Positions 1 through 8,577 of a stretch of 64,000 nt of DNA are shown here, in pieces. The stretch's first letter is position 1. Every line of letters starts with the position of its first letter. The stretch is from contig NZ_BFAZ01000009.1 in assembly GCF_003114815.1 (NCBI RefSeq), forward strand, positions 434,001-498,000, read 5' to 3'. Position numbers and translations under genes: made by a program. The notes beneath the pieces were generated by a model, which did no database searches, was not told the DNA's origin, and saw only the letters and a list, made by a program, of their open reading frames with translations. This DNA is from Leptospira ellinghausenii (GTDB lineage: Bacteria; Spirochaetota; Leptospiria; Leptospirales; Leptospiraceae).

Positions 1-600
1 ATAAATCTCATCTTCTTTTGCTTCGGGAGATAGGAAAAAACCATTCGCCAAATCGGAAGGTAAACCTGATTGGTGGGTGAGTAAATCACGAATGGTAATC
101 TCTCGATACCCTTCTTGTTTTGGTTTCATCAATTTCAATTCAGGTAAATACTGGGAAGCTGGGTCATCTAACTTCAGTTTACCGGATTCTTGTAATTGTA
201 AGATCGCAATCCCAGTAAATATTTTTGTGATACTTCCAATTTTAAATCGTTCGATTTTGGCATCAGAACTCACCCCAATCTGAGATTGGTAGACATCTCC
301 ATCTCCCATCATAACCATATAGGTGAGTGATTTGATCCCTGAGGGGGCCAGTGTTTCCCATTTTGATTGGATATCCGCTTTTGTTTTTTCTTTGTTTTGG
401 AAATACGAAATTTCTTTCGAATCCCCATTCGATTGGCATTGGAATAGAAGGAAAAAAATAAAAACAAAGAGAATGCGGAAGGGAAAGTATAAATCGTGAA
501 TTGGATTTTGGATTTGAGAGGGAAAAGAAGGAGCTTTTTCTTGTGATTGGTTTTGTTTCGATTGTACGGAATGAATCTTTTTTTCTTTCTTCGATTTCAT
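1..600 (-). CDS. Beta-lactamase-family serine hydrolase, N-terminal part (cut by window edge)
   Basis: The reverse-strand frame opening at the ATG at 600 gives 200 codons and runs off the left edge. After about 38 polar residues comes a hydrophobic stretch ending in FFLLFQC, which could be a lipoprotein signal or a membrane anchor. The body contains FKIGSITK, the SxxK nucleophile motif of class C beta-lactamase-like hydrolases, followed by LQLQESGKLKLDDP and IRDLLTHQSGLPS, which are typical of that family. These enzymes act in the periplasm on peptidoglycan stem peptides, D-amino-acid peptides or esters; the substrate cannot be told from this fragment. The long polar leader before the signal is odd, and the true start could lie further in. 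The YxN and C-terminal motifs lie outside the window. Confidence 0.8.
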   Translation of the reverse strand, partial: MKSKKEKKIHSVQSKQNQSQEKAPSFPSQIQNPIHDLYFPFRILFVFIFFLLFQCQSNGDSKEISYFQNKEKTKADIQSKWETLAPSGIKSLTYMVMMGDGDVYQSQIGVSSDAKIERFKIGSITKIFTGIAILQLQESGKLKLDDPASQYLPELKLMKPKQEGYREITIRDLLTHQSGLPSDLANGFFLSPEAKEDEIY

Positions 601-640
601 ACCCCAAGGAAAAAATGAAAGGAAATTGGAACAAGCCTAT

Positions 641-677
641 AAAAAACAAAACTCCCCAAACCTATGGAATGGGGAGT
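641..677 (-). terminator. Rho-independent terminator of the topoisomerase operon
   Basis: ACTCCCC (651-657) and GGGGAGT (671-677) form a perfect 7-bp stem with a 13-nt loop. On the reverse strand the stem is followed directly by a T-rich run (TTTTGTTTTTT, 650-641). It lies about 90 nt beyond the stop codon at 768, where the reverse-strand topoisomerase operon should end. Confidence 0.65.
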
Positions 678-767
678 GATCGCTATGCCAAATGGAAAGA
701 ACTACAATTGTCCTTCACAACATGGCCCGTGTTTGTTGGTAATATTCTAAAAAATCGAACCTTATTC

Positions 768-2894
768 TTAGTCCTGGATCACACTCATTGAGTATTCAGA
801 AATTGCTTCACGGCGTTTTTCTGCATAATCTTTGTGGAACCATAAGTCTTGTGTGGTCTTAGCAGATTTTTTATTACCAATTGTAATCGTTGTCATACAA
901 TGATCTACAGCATACTTCATGGCTTCTTTTCCTGTTTCCCCAAGACCCTTGTTTCGTTTTTTGCGAGTGATTTCCGCACCTTGTTTGTTCACTCTTGCAA
1001 CTAACTTATCATAGTCGGAGTCATCAATACAGAAAACAGTTTCTTTTTTACCATCTTTCCACTTTACATCCACCTCATAGAGTGGTGCTGCAGAAATATT
1101 GATAAAACCTAAATCAAACAGTTCAGGCCAATATTCATAAAAGAAAGACAACATCAAAGAACGAATCGCATACCCATCAAAATCGGCATCCGTGATGATA
1201 CTGATCTTATCATAATTCAATTCATCAATGGATTTTACCTTTTGGTCGAGAGGAAGTCCCACAATGGCAACAATGTTTTTCATCTCCTCGTTTTGTAATG
1301 CTTTGGCAAGTGACATCCCTTTACAGTTGAGTGGTTTTCCTCTGAGTGGGAATAATCCATGTAATTTTGGATTCCGTGCTGGGCGTAGTCCCGCGATCGC
1401 CGAGTCCCCTTCTGCCACAAACAAAATTCGGCCTGGATCGGTTGGTTTACCTGTCGGAGGCATAAGCTTAGGGATGTTGTTCCGAGACGCCTTACGGAGG
1501 CCTTTCTGCGCATCCTCGAGCTGTTTCATCTGGGTTCTACGTTCCATCACCATCTTAATTTCTTCGATGAGGCCAGTTTTTTTCAAAAGTTTGTCCAAAT
1601 GTTTGTCTACAGACTTTCGAATGTCTTCATTCAAATCGTTAATGAGATAAGATTTATCTTGGGATTTAAAACGAGGGTTAAGAATCCGAAGGTTCACATA
1701 CATGTGAAAACAACTTCTCACATCATTCCGTGTACACTGTGTATTGAGTTTTTTCTCTAAACTGACAATTTGAGATTTTTTACGAATCTCATCACAAAGC
1801 CTGTTTTCCAAATATTCAATCGCTGATCCACCTTGTGGGCAAAAAATAGAGTTCACCCAAGTGAGAGTTTTATTCTGTCCCACTACAACATAGGTATCCA
1901 TATGGATTTGTGAGGCAGAAGTTTTGTCTGCATAATCCAATTTGTAGTACACCATTTCGGAGTTACTAAAGATCTCATCAAAACCTTTTTTGAACTTATA
2001 TTTTTCTTTCCCAGTTTTGTGTATAAAAACAACTTCGAGACCTGGGTTTGACATTGCAATGTCTTGCAGGTATTGTTTCACCAAATTGATGTTAAAAGAA
2101 GTATCAAGGTTGTTGAAATATGCTGGATTGAGCTCAAACTCGACTGTTGTTCCGTGGTCTTCTTTTTTTGCTGCTTCCACCACTGCAGTCATCCCTGTTT
2201 TGTCACAAGGGCCTTTTAGTTGTTTGATTTGGTCAGCGGAAAGTAAAGGGCAATCGACAAATGTTCCATGTTCATCATAATACAAGTGAACACGTTCTGT
2301 ATCTTCTTTAGAAAGTTTGAAACTGCGAATTACTTTTTTTACATCATCATGGATGCTAAACATTTTTTTGTAAGCTTTTCCACCATTGATGGTTTTCACT
2401 CGAAAGAAAGAGGAAACCATTCTTACAAGTGAAATCCCCACACCATTCTGTCCTGCAACATGATCTTCTTTCACTTTGTCGTCAAAGTTTTCCCCATACA
2501 TCAAGTGGAGGTAAACTCCTTCGGCATTGTCAGCGGGAATCCCACGACCATTGTCTTGGATGGTCACACGTTTGCGATCCGTTGACAATTGGATGATGAG
2601 TTTGTTCATCTTATCTTTTTCGGGAATGGATTTGTCGTTTAAGTTCTTTCTGTATTCATCCACACAGTTCATACATGCTTCATCCAAACATTTGAGTTTG
2701 GCTGGGATGTCGGAAAGTTCTTCGTGTACAATATCATACTTACCAGAGTTATCTTTGGTAAAAAAATGTTGTTCAAATGTGGAAAGGGAGTTTTGCCCAA
2801 GCCACATTCCTGTACGCATACGAACGTGTTCTACGTTCGATAATTTCTTAAAATTTCGCGAATTTCCTGAGGTTTTTTCAGTTTTTTGAGCCAT
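768..2894 (-). CDS. Type IIA DNA topoisomerase, ATPase/TOPRIM subunit (GyrB/ParE-like, divergent)
   Basis: This 708-residue protein should form the ATP-driven half of a type II topoisomerase with the product of the gene just upstream. The GHKL ATPase N-box ([10 protein letters not shown], near residue 55), IQDNGRGIP and GQNGVGISL are present. The TOPRIM domain has EGDSA near residue 495, FPLRGKPLN, and DADFDG near 571. The TOPRIM wording is unlike ordinary bacterial GyrB/ParE (EGDSAGGSA, LPLRGKILN, DADVDGSHI) and closer to T4 gp39 and eukaryotic topoisomerase II. The GyrB-specific tail is reduced. The start is 6 nt after the stop of the A subunit, so the two are co-transcribed. Family assignment is firm; whether it acts as gyrase, decatenase or something more specialised is open. 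Confidence 0.88.
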   Translation of the reverse strand: MAQKTEKTSGNSRNFKKLSNVEHVRMRTGMWLGQNSLSTFEQHFFTKDNSGKYDIVHEELSDIPAKLKCLDEACMNCVDEYRKNLNDKSIPEKDKMNKLIIQLSTDRKRVTIQDNGRGIPADNAEGVYLHLMYGENFDDKVKEDHVAGQNGVGISLVRMVSSFFRVKTINGGKAYKKMFSIHDDVKKVIRSFKLSKEDTERVHLYYDEHGTFVDCPLLSADQIKQLKGPCDKTGMTAVVEAAKKEDHGTTVEFELNPAYFNNLDTSFNINLVKQYLQDIAMSNPGLEVVFIHKTGKEKYKFKKGFDEIFSNSEMVYYKLDYADKTSASQIHMDTYVVVGQNKTLTWVNSIFCPQGGSAIEYLENRLCDEIRKKSQIVSLEKKLNTQCTRNDVRSCFHMYVNLRILNPRFKSQDKSYLINDLNEDIRKSVDKHLDKLLKKTGLIEEIKMVMERRTQMKQLEDAQKGLRKASRNNIPKLMPPTGKPTDPGRILFVAEGDSAIAGLRPARNPKLHGLFPLRGKPLNCKGMSLAKALQNEEMKNIVAIVGLPLDQKVKSIDELNYDKISIITDADFDGYAIRSLMLSFFYEYWPELFDLGFINISAAPLYEVDVKWKDGKKETVFCIDDSDYDKLVARVNKQGAEITRKKRNKGLGETGKEAMKYAVDHCMTTITIGNKKSAKTTQDLWFHKDYAEKRREAISEYSMSVIQD

Positions 2895-2900
2895 AATTAT

Positions 2901-4271
2901 CTATTTCGGATCCCATTTTTTCTTCAGTTCATCCAACTCATCAGTCATAAAACCTGTGAGTTTTTTATCATCTTTTTGTAGTGCCGTATACTCGGTGTAT
3001 TTTGTTTTTGCTTCTACAATGGCTTCTTCACATTTACGAACTTCTTCCAAAGTCATACGGTAAACGGGAATGGAACTCAACCATTCAAAGTAAACGAATT
3101 TGGCAGCTTTTAACTTTTCTTCGAATTCTTTTTTCGATTTAATGCCTGTTACTTTTTCGTTCCATTTTTCTTTGATGAAACGAATGAGTTCGGAGTTACG
3201 ATCAATTTTTTCTTTTTCTAAGCCAGCAAGGCGTTTGAATCTGCGAATGAGATGGGTTTTTCTAAAATCACAGAAACGTTTGATGATTTCTTCTGGAACA
3301 AAGTTACGCAGTTTTCCTTCATGTGTGATGACATTGATGGTCAATACTTCGTTGTTTTCTTTGGAGAAAAGTTCTTTGATTTCTTTCTCGGAAGGTTCTT
3401 CGCCTTTTTTTGCAACAAGTTCGATTTTAAATGTTTGGCTGGAATGATCAATGTAGTCCTTTAACCAATTGTCTTTCTTTTCGATTAAATCATCTAAGTA
3501 GTTCACAACCTTTTCGCGGTTCCAGTTCATGGGAGAATCTACCAAATACAATTTCCCATCTTCTTTTTTGAAACCAAATGTCGTAGACATGACAGTGCTA
3601 CCATTGTCATTTTTTGACATTTTTACCTCTCCGCCGTACCCTTTGTACCATGGAGTGATCTTTTTCGGTTTGCCCGTTTTTAAATACGTTACTTGAGAAT
3701 CAATTACGTCACTGAGTTTGTGTGCAGGTATAAAACAACGAAATCCCGTTGCAATCCCTTGGATATTATTTAAGAGAACTACAGGAACTTTTCCCACAAA
3801 ATGAATCGGTTCATCTTCTGTTTCATCGTAGTTTTTGACATAATCAATGTCAGGTAAACTTTCAAAAAAACCTAAATCTTTGGCAAAGTCAGAAAGTTTG
3901 ACTTCTGTATAACGAGGAGATGCAATTGCATTGGGATCAAGAACGTCACCAAAGGTTCCTTCGCCATGAACCAAAGGGTAGTTGTTTGCAAACGCAAAGT
4001 CTTGTGCCATTTGGGAAAGGGCATCTTGGATTGATCTGTCTCCATGAGGATGGTATCCCATCGCAAGACCCGCTACTTTTACTGTTTTGGTATGACGGTT
4101 TCTCGCATCTGAGTTCCACATCGCCCAAAGAATTCGTCGTTGAACAGGCTTTAGGCCATCAATTTCTTGTGGAATGGCTCTCGAATCGCATACATAGCGG
4201 GAGTATTTCCTTTGGTCATCATTCACTTGGTCTTCAAAGGGGCGTTTCGGATACTGTTCTTCGTTCTTCAT
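2901..4271 (-). CDS. Type IIA DNA topoisomerase, DNA-cleaving subunit (GyrA/ParC-like, short T4 gp52-like form)
   Basis: About 456 residues, roughly half a normal GyrA: it has the breakage-reunion core but no C-terminal beta-pinwheel. [21 protein letters not shown] matches the winged-helix start of the family, GYHPHGDRS the gate region, and [11 protein letters not shown] carries the catalytic tyrosine near residue 119. [13 protein letters not shown] and the C-terminal [13 protein letters not shown] segment resemble the phage T4 medium subunit gp52 as I remember it. Without a pinwheel it should relax or decatenate rather than supercoil (inference). It is the first gene of the pair. The ATG at 4271 is preferred (TTTGGA upstream); an in-frame GTG at 4286 would add five residues. 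Confidence 0.85.
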   Translation of the reverse strand: MKNEEQYPKRPFEDQVNDDQRKYSRYVCDSRAIPQEIDGLKPVQRRILWAMWNSDARNRHTKTVKVAGLAMGYHPHGDRSIQDALSQMAQDFAFANNYPLVHGEGTFGDVLDPNAIASPRYTEVKLSDFAKDLGFFESLPDIDYVKNYDETEDEPIHFVGKVPVVLLNNIQGIATGFRCFIPAHKLSDVIDSQVTYLKTGKPKKITPWYKGYGGEVKMSKNDNGSTVMSTTFGFKKEDGKLYLVDSPMNWNREKVVNYLDDLIEKKDNWLKDYIDHSSQTFKIELVAKKGEEPSEKEIKELFSKENNEVLTINVITHEGKLRNFVPEEIIKRFCDFRKTHLIRRFKRLAGLEKEKIDRNSELIRFIKEKWNEKVTGIKSKKEFEEKLKAAKFVYFEWLSSIPVYRMTLEEVRKCEEAIVEAKTKYTEYTALQKDDKKLTGFMTDELDELKKKWDPK

Positions 4272-4300
4272 GGTTCCAAATGACACAGGGGTGCGATGAA

Positions 4301-4312
4301 TTGACTTGTCAA
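4301..4312. promoter_or_regulatory. Short palindrome in the divergent promoter region
   Basis: TTGACTTGTCAA is an inverted repeat (TTGAC/GTCAA) lying between the reverse-strand topoisomerase operon and the forward-strand lipoprotein gene. Each half resembles a -35 box, one per strand, but no convincing -10 box follows at the right distance on either strand. It may be a promoter core or a small operator; the evidence is weak. Confidence 0.2.
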
Positions 4313-4351
4313 GCGGTTTTCCCTTTTTAGACTGGCGATACGCACCTATCT

Positions 4352-5224
4352 ATGTCCCCACAAACTCAAGAATACTCCCGTTTTCATTGGCTAATCTGGT
4401 TCTTGATTTTTTTTTCTGGGTGGAGTTGCCAAACAGTCAATTCTCTCCTTTCGAGAGATCCTAAATCCGAAATTCCTGCTTCCGTTTTATTCCTCAAATC
4501 ACCTCGAAAAATGAGTTCCACTTTCTTCAAAGATGGGTCTTCCCATTACCGTTGTATCCAATGGGAACCGGGCAAATCCAGTGGATATGCTGAAAAAATT
4601 GAGTTCAGTTTCATTGCTTACGACACTAACTTTTCAAACAATATCAATGCAGAATTTGGGAATGATGTTGTTGAATCATACAAACTCATTTGGAATCGCA
4701 AAGTGGGAAAATTCCAACGAAATAACCTTGAGAAAAAAATTGTCTTTGTTTATAAGGAATCTTATTTTAAAGAAGTGAAAGGAAATACAATAGAAACACT
4801 TCTCGAAAACCAAATTGCATATAAAGAAAATAAGTTTGTCATCGATGAGATGGAAGTGTTTGAACTCAATGGAGATACGGGAATCCTTTTAGAAGAAGGA
4901 AATCGTTCTGAAATTGGAGGAGAAAATCGTTGGTCTCACAATCTTGGTTCCAATCAATTTTTTACTTCTTCCAGTACATACACCAAAATCAACAACCAAA
5001 CGATTGTTACTGAACACACTTCCACAAACTACGACTACCACCAACTCAGTTACGAATGGAATGAAACAGAACCAGACAAACTTTTTTTCAAACCGATTTA
5101 TAAAGAAAACAATCTGCAATTATTTTTTGTTCCTCCCTATACCAATGGTCTCACTACCAAAACCAAAGAACCATTTGGATACAAACGTTTGGGAGATTTT
5201 TTACTCAAAGAGGAAATCAAATGA
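4352..5224 (+). CDS. Putative lipoprotein of unknown function
   Basis: The 290-residue product starts with a short polar leader, a hydrophobic stretch and the lipobox-like FFSGWSC near residue 26, so it should be a lipid-anchored envelope protein. The mature part is rich in aromatic and charged residues with alternating beta-strand character (for example [15 protein letters not shown] stretches) and no domain I recognise. Its TGA stop overlaps the gltX ATG as ATGA, so the two are translationally coupled, though a link between a lipoprotein and a tRNA synthetase is probably only operonic. The ATG at 4352 follows a divergent intergenic region of about 80 nt. Confidence 0.7.
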   Translation: MSPQTQEYSRFHWLIWFLIFFSGWSCQTVNSLLSRDPKSEIPASVLFLKSPRKMSSTFFKDGSSHYRCIQWEPGKSSGYAEKIEFSFIAYDTNFSNNINAEFGNDVVESYKLIWNRKVGKFQRNNLEKKIVFVYKESYFKEVKGNTIETLLENQIAYKENKFVIDEMEVFELNGDTGILLEEGNRSEIGGENRWSHNLGSNQFFTSSSTYTKINNQTIVTEHTSTNYDYHQLSYEWNETEPDKLFFKPIYKENNLQLFFVPPYTNGLTTKTKEPFGYKRLGDFLLKEEIK

Positions 5225-6774
5225 CAGAAGTTCGTACCCGTTTTGCCCCATCCCCTTCCGGATTTCTCCACGTTGGTGGAGCAAGAACTGCCTTATTTAA
5301 TTATTTATATGCAAAGGCAAAAAAAGGAAAATTTTTACTGAGGATCGAAGATACAGACCAAGACAGATCCACAGAAGCATCTTTCAAAATCATCTTAGAA
5401 TCTCTCAAATGGCTTGGAATGGAATGGGATGAAGGTCCTGGAGTTGGTGGACCTAACGGGCCTTATACCCAATCAGAACGAATTCATATCTACAAAGAAT
5501 ACACAGACAAACTCATCAAAGAAAAAAAAGCCTACCGATGTTTTTGTACGGCAGATGAACTAGAGGGCAAAAAAAAACAAGCAGATGCAATGGGGATTCC
5601 TTACATCTATGATGGAAAATGTTCTGATTTAAGTGACGAAGAAATACATTCACAACTAGAGAAAAAAACTCCCTTTACAGTTCGTTTTAAAACCCCTCAC
5701 AAGATTGTGATCGTAGATGATATGATCCAAGGCAAAGTAAAGTTTGAATCCAAACTGATTGGTGATTTTATCATTGTAAAATCAGATGGATTCCCATCGT
5801 ATAACTATGCTGTGGTGATTGATGATGCGCTTATGAAAATCACACATGTGATCCGAGGTGTGGGACATCTTTCCAATACACCAAGACAAATTTTGATTTT
5901 TGAAGCCTTTGGATTCCCTCTCCCACGATTTGCACATGCCAGTGAAATTGTAGGAACAGATGGTAAAAAACTTTCCAAACGAGCTGGTGCCACATCAGTC
6001 CTTGCGTTCCGTGACTTAGGTTACTCAAGTGAAACCATGCGTAACTACATGGCACTCCTTGGATGGACTTCGCCTGATGGCAAGGAATATATGAGTGATG
6101 AAGAATTGTGTTCTGTCTTTGATGTGGAACGTTGTTCGAAATCCCCTGCTACCTTTGATGTATTCAAAAAATTGAAAGAAGAAGAAAAGGAAACTGTTGA
6201 CTTCAATAAACTTTCCTTACTTGGTCTTGCTGAATACCTAAACCCAAAATCAAAACTCAATTGGATGTCCAATAAGTACATCCGCGATGCCAAAATTGAA
6301 ACCCTCGGTAAAGCACTCGAACCATTTTTAAAAGACTGCCAAATCCCTGACGCATACAAGTCAGGTGAAAACCCACAACTCCTTTCCATCTTGGATTCCG
6401 TTCGTGTGTATTTGGACAGACTCATCCAAGCCCCTCCTTACATTGAAGAATTCTTTTTAGAGAATTTGAGTTTCGAAAATGACGAAGCCAAACAATTGGT
6501 CTCCGAAGGCAAAGGAATAGAAGTCGTCACTCACTTTTACCAAATGGTAAAAGGAAGTTCTCTCACCACCCCCGATGCGTATAAGGAAACCATGGCAAAA
6601 GTGGGTGAAGTGACTGGGGAAAAAGGAAGGACTCTTTTTATGCCGATTCGTGCCATCACTACGGGTAAGTCACATGGATTGGAACTTCCCATCCTCTTTA
6701 GTCTTCTTGGCCAAGAAAAGATGGTCAAACGAATGGAACAATTGGCAGGGTCATTAGGTATTTCACTTAGGTAA
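5221..6774 (+). CDS. gltX: Glutamyl-tRNA synthetase
   Basis: Charges tRNA-Glu with glutamate in the cytoplasm. The 517-residue length fits the family. [19 protein letters not shown] near the N-terminus carries the class I HIGH signature (here HVGG), and [14 protein letters not shown] near residue 245 carries the KMSKS loop. [11 protein letters not shown] and [10 protein letters not shown] are further GluRS landmarks, and the C-terminal anticodon-binding helical part is complete ([14 protein letters not shown]). The ATG overlaps the stop of the preceding lipoprotein gene by 4 nt. Nothing in the sequence decides whether it is a discriminating enzyme or also charges tRNA-Gln. Confidence 0.96.
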   Translation: MTEVRTRFAPSPSGFLHVGGARTALFNYLYAKAKKGKFLLRIEDTDQDRSTEASFKIILESLKWLGMEWDEGPGVGGPNGPYTQSERIHIYKEYTDKLIKEKKAYRCFCTADELEGKKKQADAMGIPYIYDGKCSDLSDEEIHSQLEKKTPFTVRFKTPHKIVIVDDMIQGKVKFESKLIGDFIIVKSDGFPSYNYAVVIDDALMKITHVIRGVGHLSNTPRQILIFEAFGFPLPRFAHASEIVGTDGKKLSKRAGATSVLAFRDLGYSSETMRNYMALLGWTSPDGKEYMSDEELCSVFDVERCSKSPATFDVFKKLKEEEKETVDFNKLSLLGLAEYLNPKSKLNWMSNKYIRDAKIETLGKALEPFLKDCQIPDAYKSGENPQLLSILDSVRVYLDRLIQAPPYIEEFFLENLSFENDEAKQLVSEGKGIEVVTHFYQMVKGSSLTTPDAYKETMAKVGEVTGEKGRTLFMPIRAITTGKSHGLELPILFSLLGQEKMVKRMEQLAGSLGISLR

Positions 6775-6839
6775 CTTTTTTACTGCTCGTTCGGTTTTCG
6801 GGTTTTTTTGACTTTTTTTCTCACTTCGTATCGTGTAAT

Positions 6840-7469
6840 ATGATGAGAGAGAGGAAAAGGCGGCCATTGACAGCACCATCTGAAGTGATTCCCTATCTGT
6901 TAAGCCCTTCGCCAGGTTCATACGCCATGTTCCTGCCTCCCGATATGTCTTCCGTCAAACAATTCCGTTTTGAATTAAAACGAACTTTGGAAGACAATGG
7001 GTTCAGCTCTGACAATATCATGCAAATTGAACTCGCAGCTGACGAAGCATTAACCAATGCTGTTGCTGCCAATGTATCTTGTGACTGTGATGAGACGATC
7101 ATTTGCCGATGGCGGATTGATGCTGCAAAGTTCACTTTGTACATTTTGGATTATGGATCAGGTTTATCAGGTGAATCACCTGTTCCAGACAATGACAAAG
7201 AACTTTTACGTTCCAACCAATCCCAATGTTTTTCTACCTTCCTCGACCACATCAAAAACCACCAAAGCAAAAAACCAGAAACCCTTCCTTATAATGGTTC
7301 CGGCCAAAAACATAAGAACATGGGAAAAGGATTGAAAATAATCAATGCCATGATGGACTCCGTTAAAGTAATGTTTCACGGAGAAGGAATGGTAGACGAA
7401 GCACCAGCTGGATTCAAGGTCATGGGATCCATCGTCGCTCTCGAATACGACCGTTCCAAACACTTATAA
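6840..7469 (+). CDS. RsbW-like ATP-binding regulator (anti-sigma/HATPase_c_2 family)
   Basis: This 209-residue protein has the GHKL kinase fold of anti-sigma factors such as RsbW and SpoIIAB: the N-box QIELAADEALTNAVAAN, the G1 box ILDYGSGL, and the G2 box NMGKGLKIINAM. Such proteins phosphorylate an anti-anti-sigma STAS protein and sequester a sigma factor; no STAS or sigma gene is adjacent. A 40-residue insert between the G1 and G2 boxes is longer than in RsbW. The start is uncertain: the ATG at 6840 has no good ribosome site, whereas an in-frame TTG at 6867 sits 6 nt after AGGAAAAGG. It heads a run with the glycosyltransferase and polA. Confidence 0.82.
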   Translation: MMRERKRRPLTAPSEVIPYLLSPSPGSYAMFLPPDMSSVKQFRFELKRTLEDNGFSSDNIMQIELAADEALTNAVAANVSCDCDETIICRWRIDAAKFTLYILDYGSGLSGESPVPDNDKELLRSNQSQCFSTFLDHIKNHQSKKPETLPYNGSGQKHKNMGKGLKIINAMMDSVKVMFHGEGMVDEAPAGFKVMGSIVALEYDRSKHL

Positions 7470-7470
7470 T

Positions 7471-8577
7471 TTGATCCTACATATCAACACTTCTCGCGAA
7501 TGGCGCGGTGGAGAACAACAGCTCTATTATCTAGTTCAAGGTTTGGCAAATTACAAAATCCCACAAATGGTCGTGGGCCAACCAGGTTCCCCGCTTGAGG
7601 CAAAATGCAAAGACAATGGATACGAATTTGTTCCCATTGAGATGCGTGGAGAATGGGATAGAAAAGCATATAAGAATATTCGATCTCTCTGTTTGTCTAA
7701 AAACATTAAACTCATTCATACTCATACTGCACACGCGCATACATTAGCATTACTTGCCAAACGAAACCATCTCAAAATCCCTCTCATTGTATCAAGGAGA
7801 GTGGATTTTAAACCAAAAACTAGTTTTTTCTCCAGATGGAAATACCAACACCCAGCTAACGATTATTATCTTCCTGTTTCTCAAAAAATTAAGGAAGTGA
7901 TGATGAGTAGTAAAATTGCTCCTGAAAGGATCATCACCGTTTATTCTGGGATTGATCTCAAACGATTTTCGAAACCCACAGCACATGAATATTTACGCGA
8001 AGAGTTTCAGATTCCCAAAAAAGCGGTAATCATTGGAAATGTAGCTGCCCTCGTTGACCACAAAGACCAAGAAACTTTAATTCATGCCATCTCTAAGATG
8101 AAAACAAATCTGGATTTTCGGCTTTTAATTGTTGGTGAAGGTAAATTAGAAAAAAAACTAAAAACACTCACCGAAAGTTTAAATTTAAATGATAAAATCA
8201 TTTTCACTGGATACAGAAAAGATATTCCCGCCTTACTTTCTTTATTCGACATTTTCACGCTCACCTCAAAGGAAGAAGGACTTGGGACAGCCGTTTTAGA
8301 TGCAATGGCTTGCAGTTTGCCAATTGTTGCAACCAATGGTGGTGGGATTGGAGAAATGTTGGATCATAACGAAGGTGCTTTTGTTTGCCCTGTAGGAGAT
8401 TCAGAAGTGATAGCCCAAGGCCTCGACAAACTTGTTTCTTCAGAAGACCTTAGAGACCAATTCGGAAACTTTAACAAGACTTCTGTTAAGCGATTTTCTG
8501 TTACAAAAACTATCGATAAAACAAAACTAATTTATTATTCCTTTTTAGGTGATTCCTTATACGGAGAAGGCAAATGA
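7471..8577 (+). CDS. Glycosyltransferase, GT4 family
   Basis: A 368-residue GT-B-fold transferase. The N-terminal domain begins MILHINTSREWRGGEQQ, the usual glycine-rich acceptor-side motif of GT4 enzymes. The C-terminal domain has YSGIDLKRF, IIGNVAALVDHKDQETL, LLIVGEGKLEKKL, and TSKEEGLGTAVLDAMACSLP, the E-x7-E nucleotide-sugar binding motif. It probably adds a hexose to a cell-envelope glycolipid or polysaccharide; donor and acceptor cannot be read from the sequence. The start is a TTG one base after the preceding stop, and the TGA overlaps the polA ATG, so expression is coupled on both sides. Confidence 0.87.
   Translation: MILHINTSREWRGGEQQLYYLVQGLANYKIPQMVVGQPGSPLEAKCKDNGYEFVPIEMRGEWDRKAYKNIRSLCLSKNIKLIHTHTAHAHTLALLAKRNHLKIPLIVSRRVDFKPKTSFFSRWKYQHPANDYYLPVSQKIKEVMMSSKIAPERIITVYSGIDLKRFSKPTAHEYLREEFQIPKKAVIIGNVAALVDHKDQETLIHAISKMKTNLDFRLLIVGEGKLEKKLKTLTESLNLNDKIIFTGYRKDIPALLSLFDIFTLTSKEEGLGTAVLDAMACSLPIVATNGGGIGEMLDHNEGAFVCPVGDSEVIAQGLDKLVSSEDLRDQFGNFNKTSVKRFSVTKTIDKTKLIYYSFLGDSLYGEGK

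Noticed and set aside
1228..1650. A 140-codon open frame on the forward strand inside the topoisomerase gene.
   Set aside because: It lies opposite the conserved TOPRIM region, which is clearly the coding strand; its product has no protein-like features.
5805..6425. Reverse-strand open frames inside gltX.
   Set aside because: They are shadows of a strongly conserved gene, and none has a ribosome site or recognisable motif.
6775..6839. T-rich stretches after gltX as a terminator.
   Set aside because: No stem-forming sequence precedes the T-runs.
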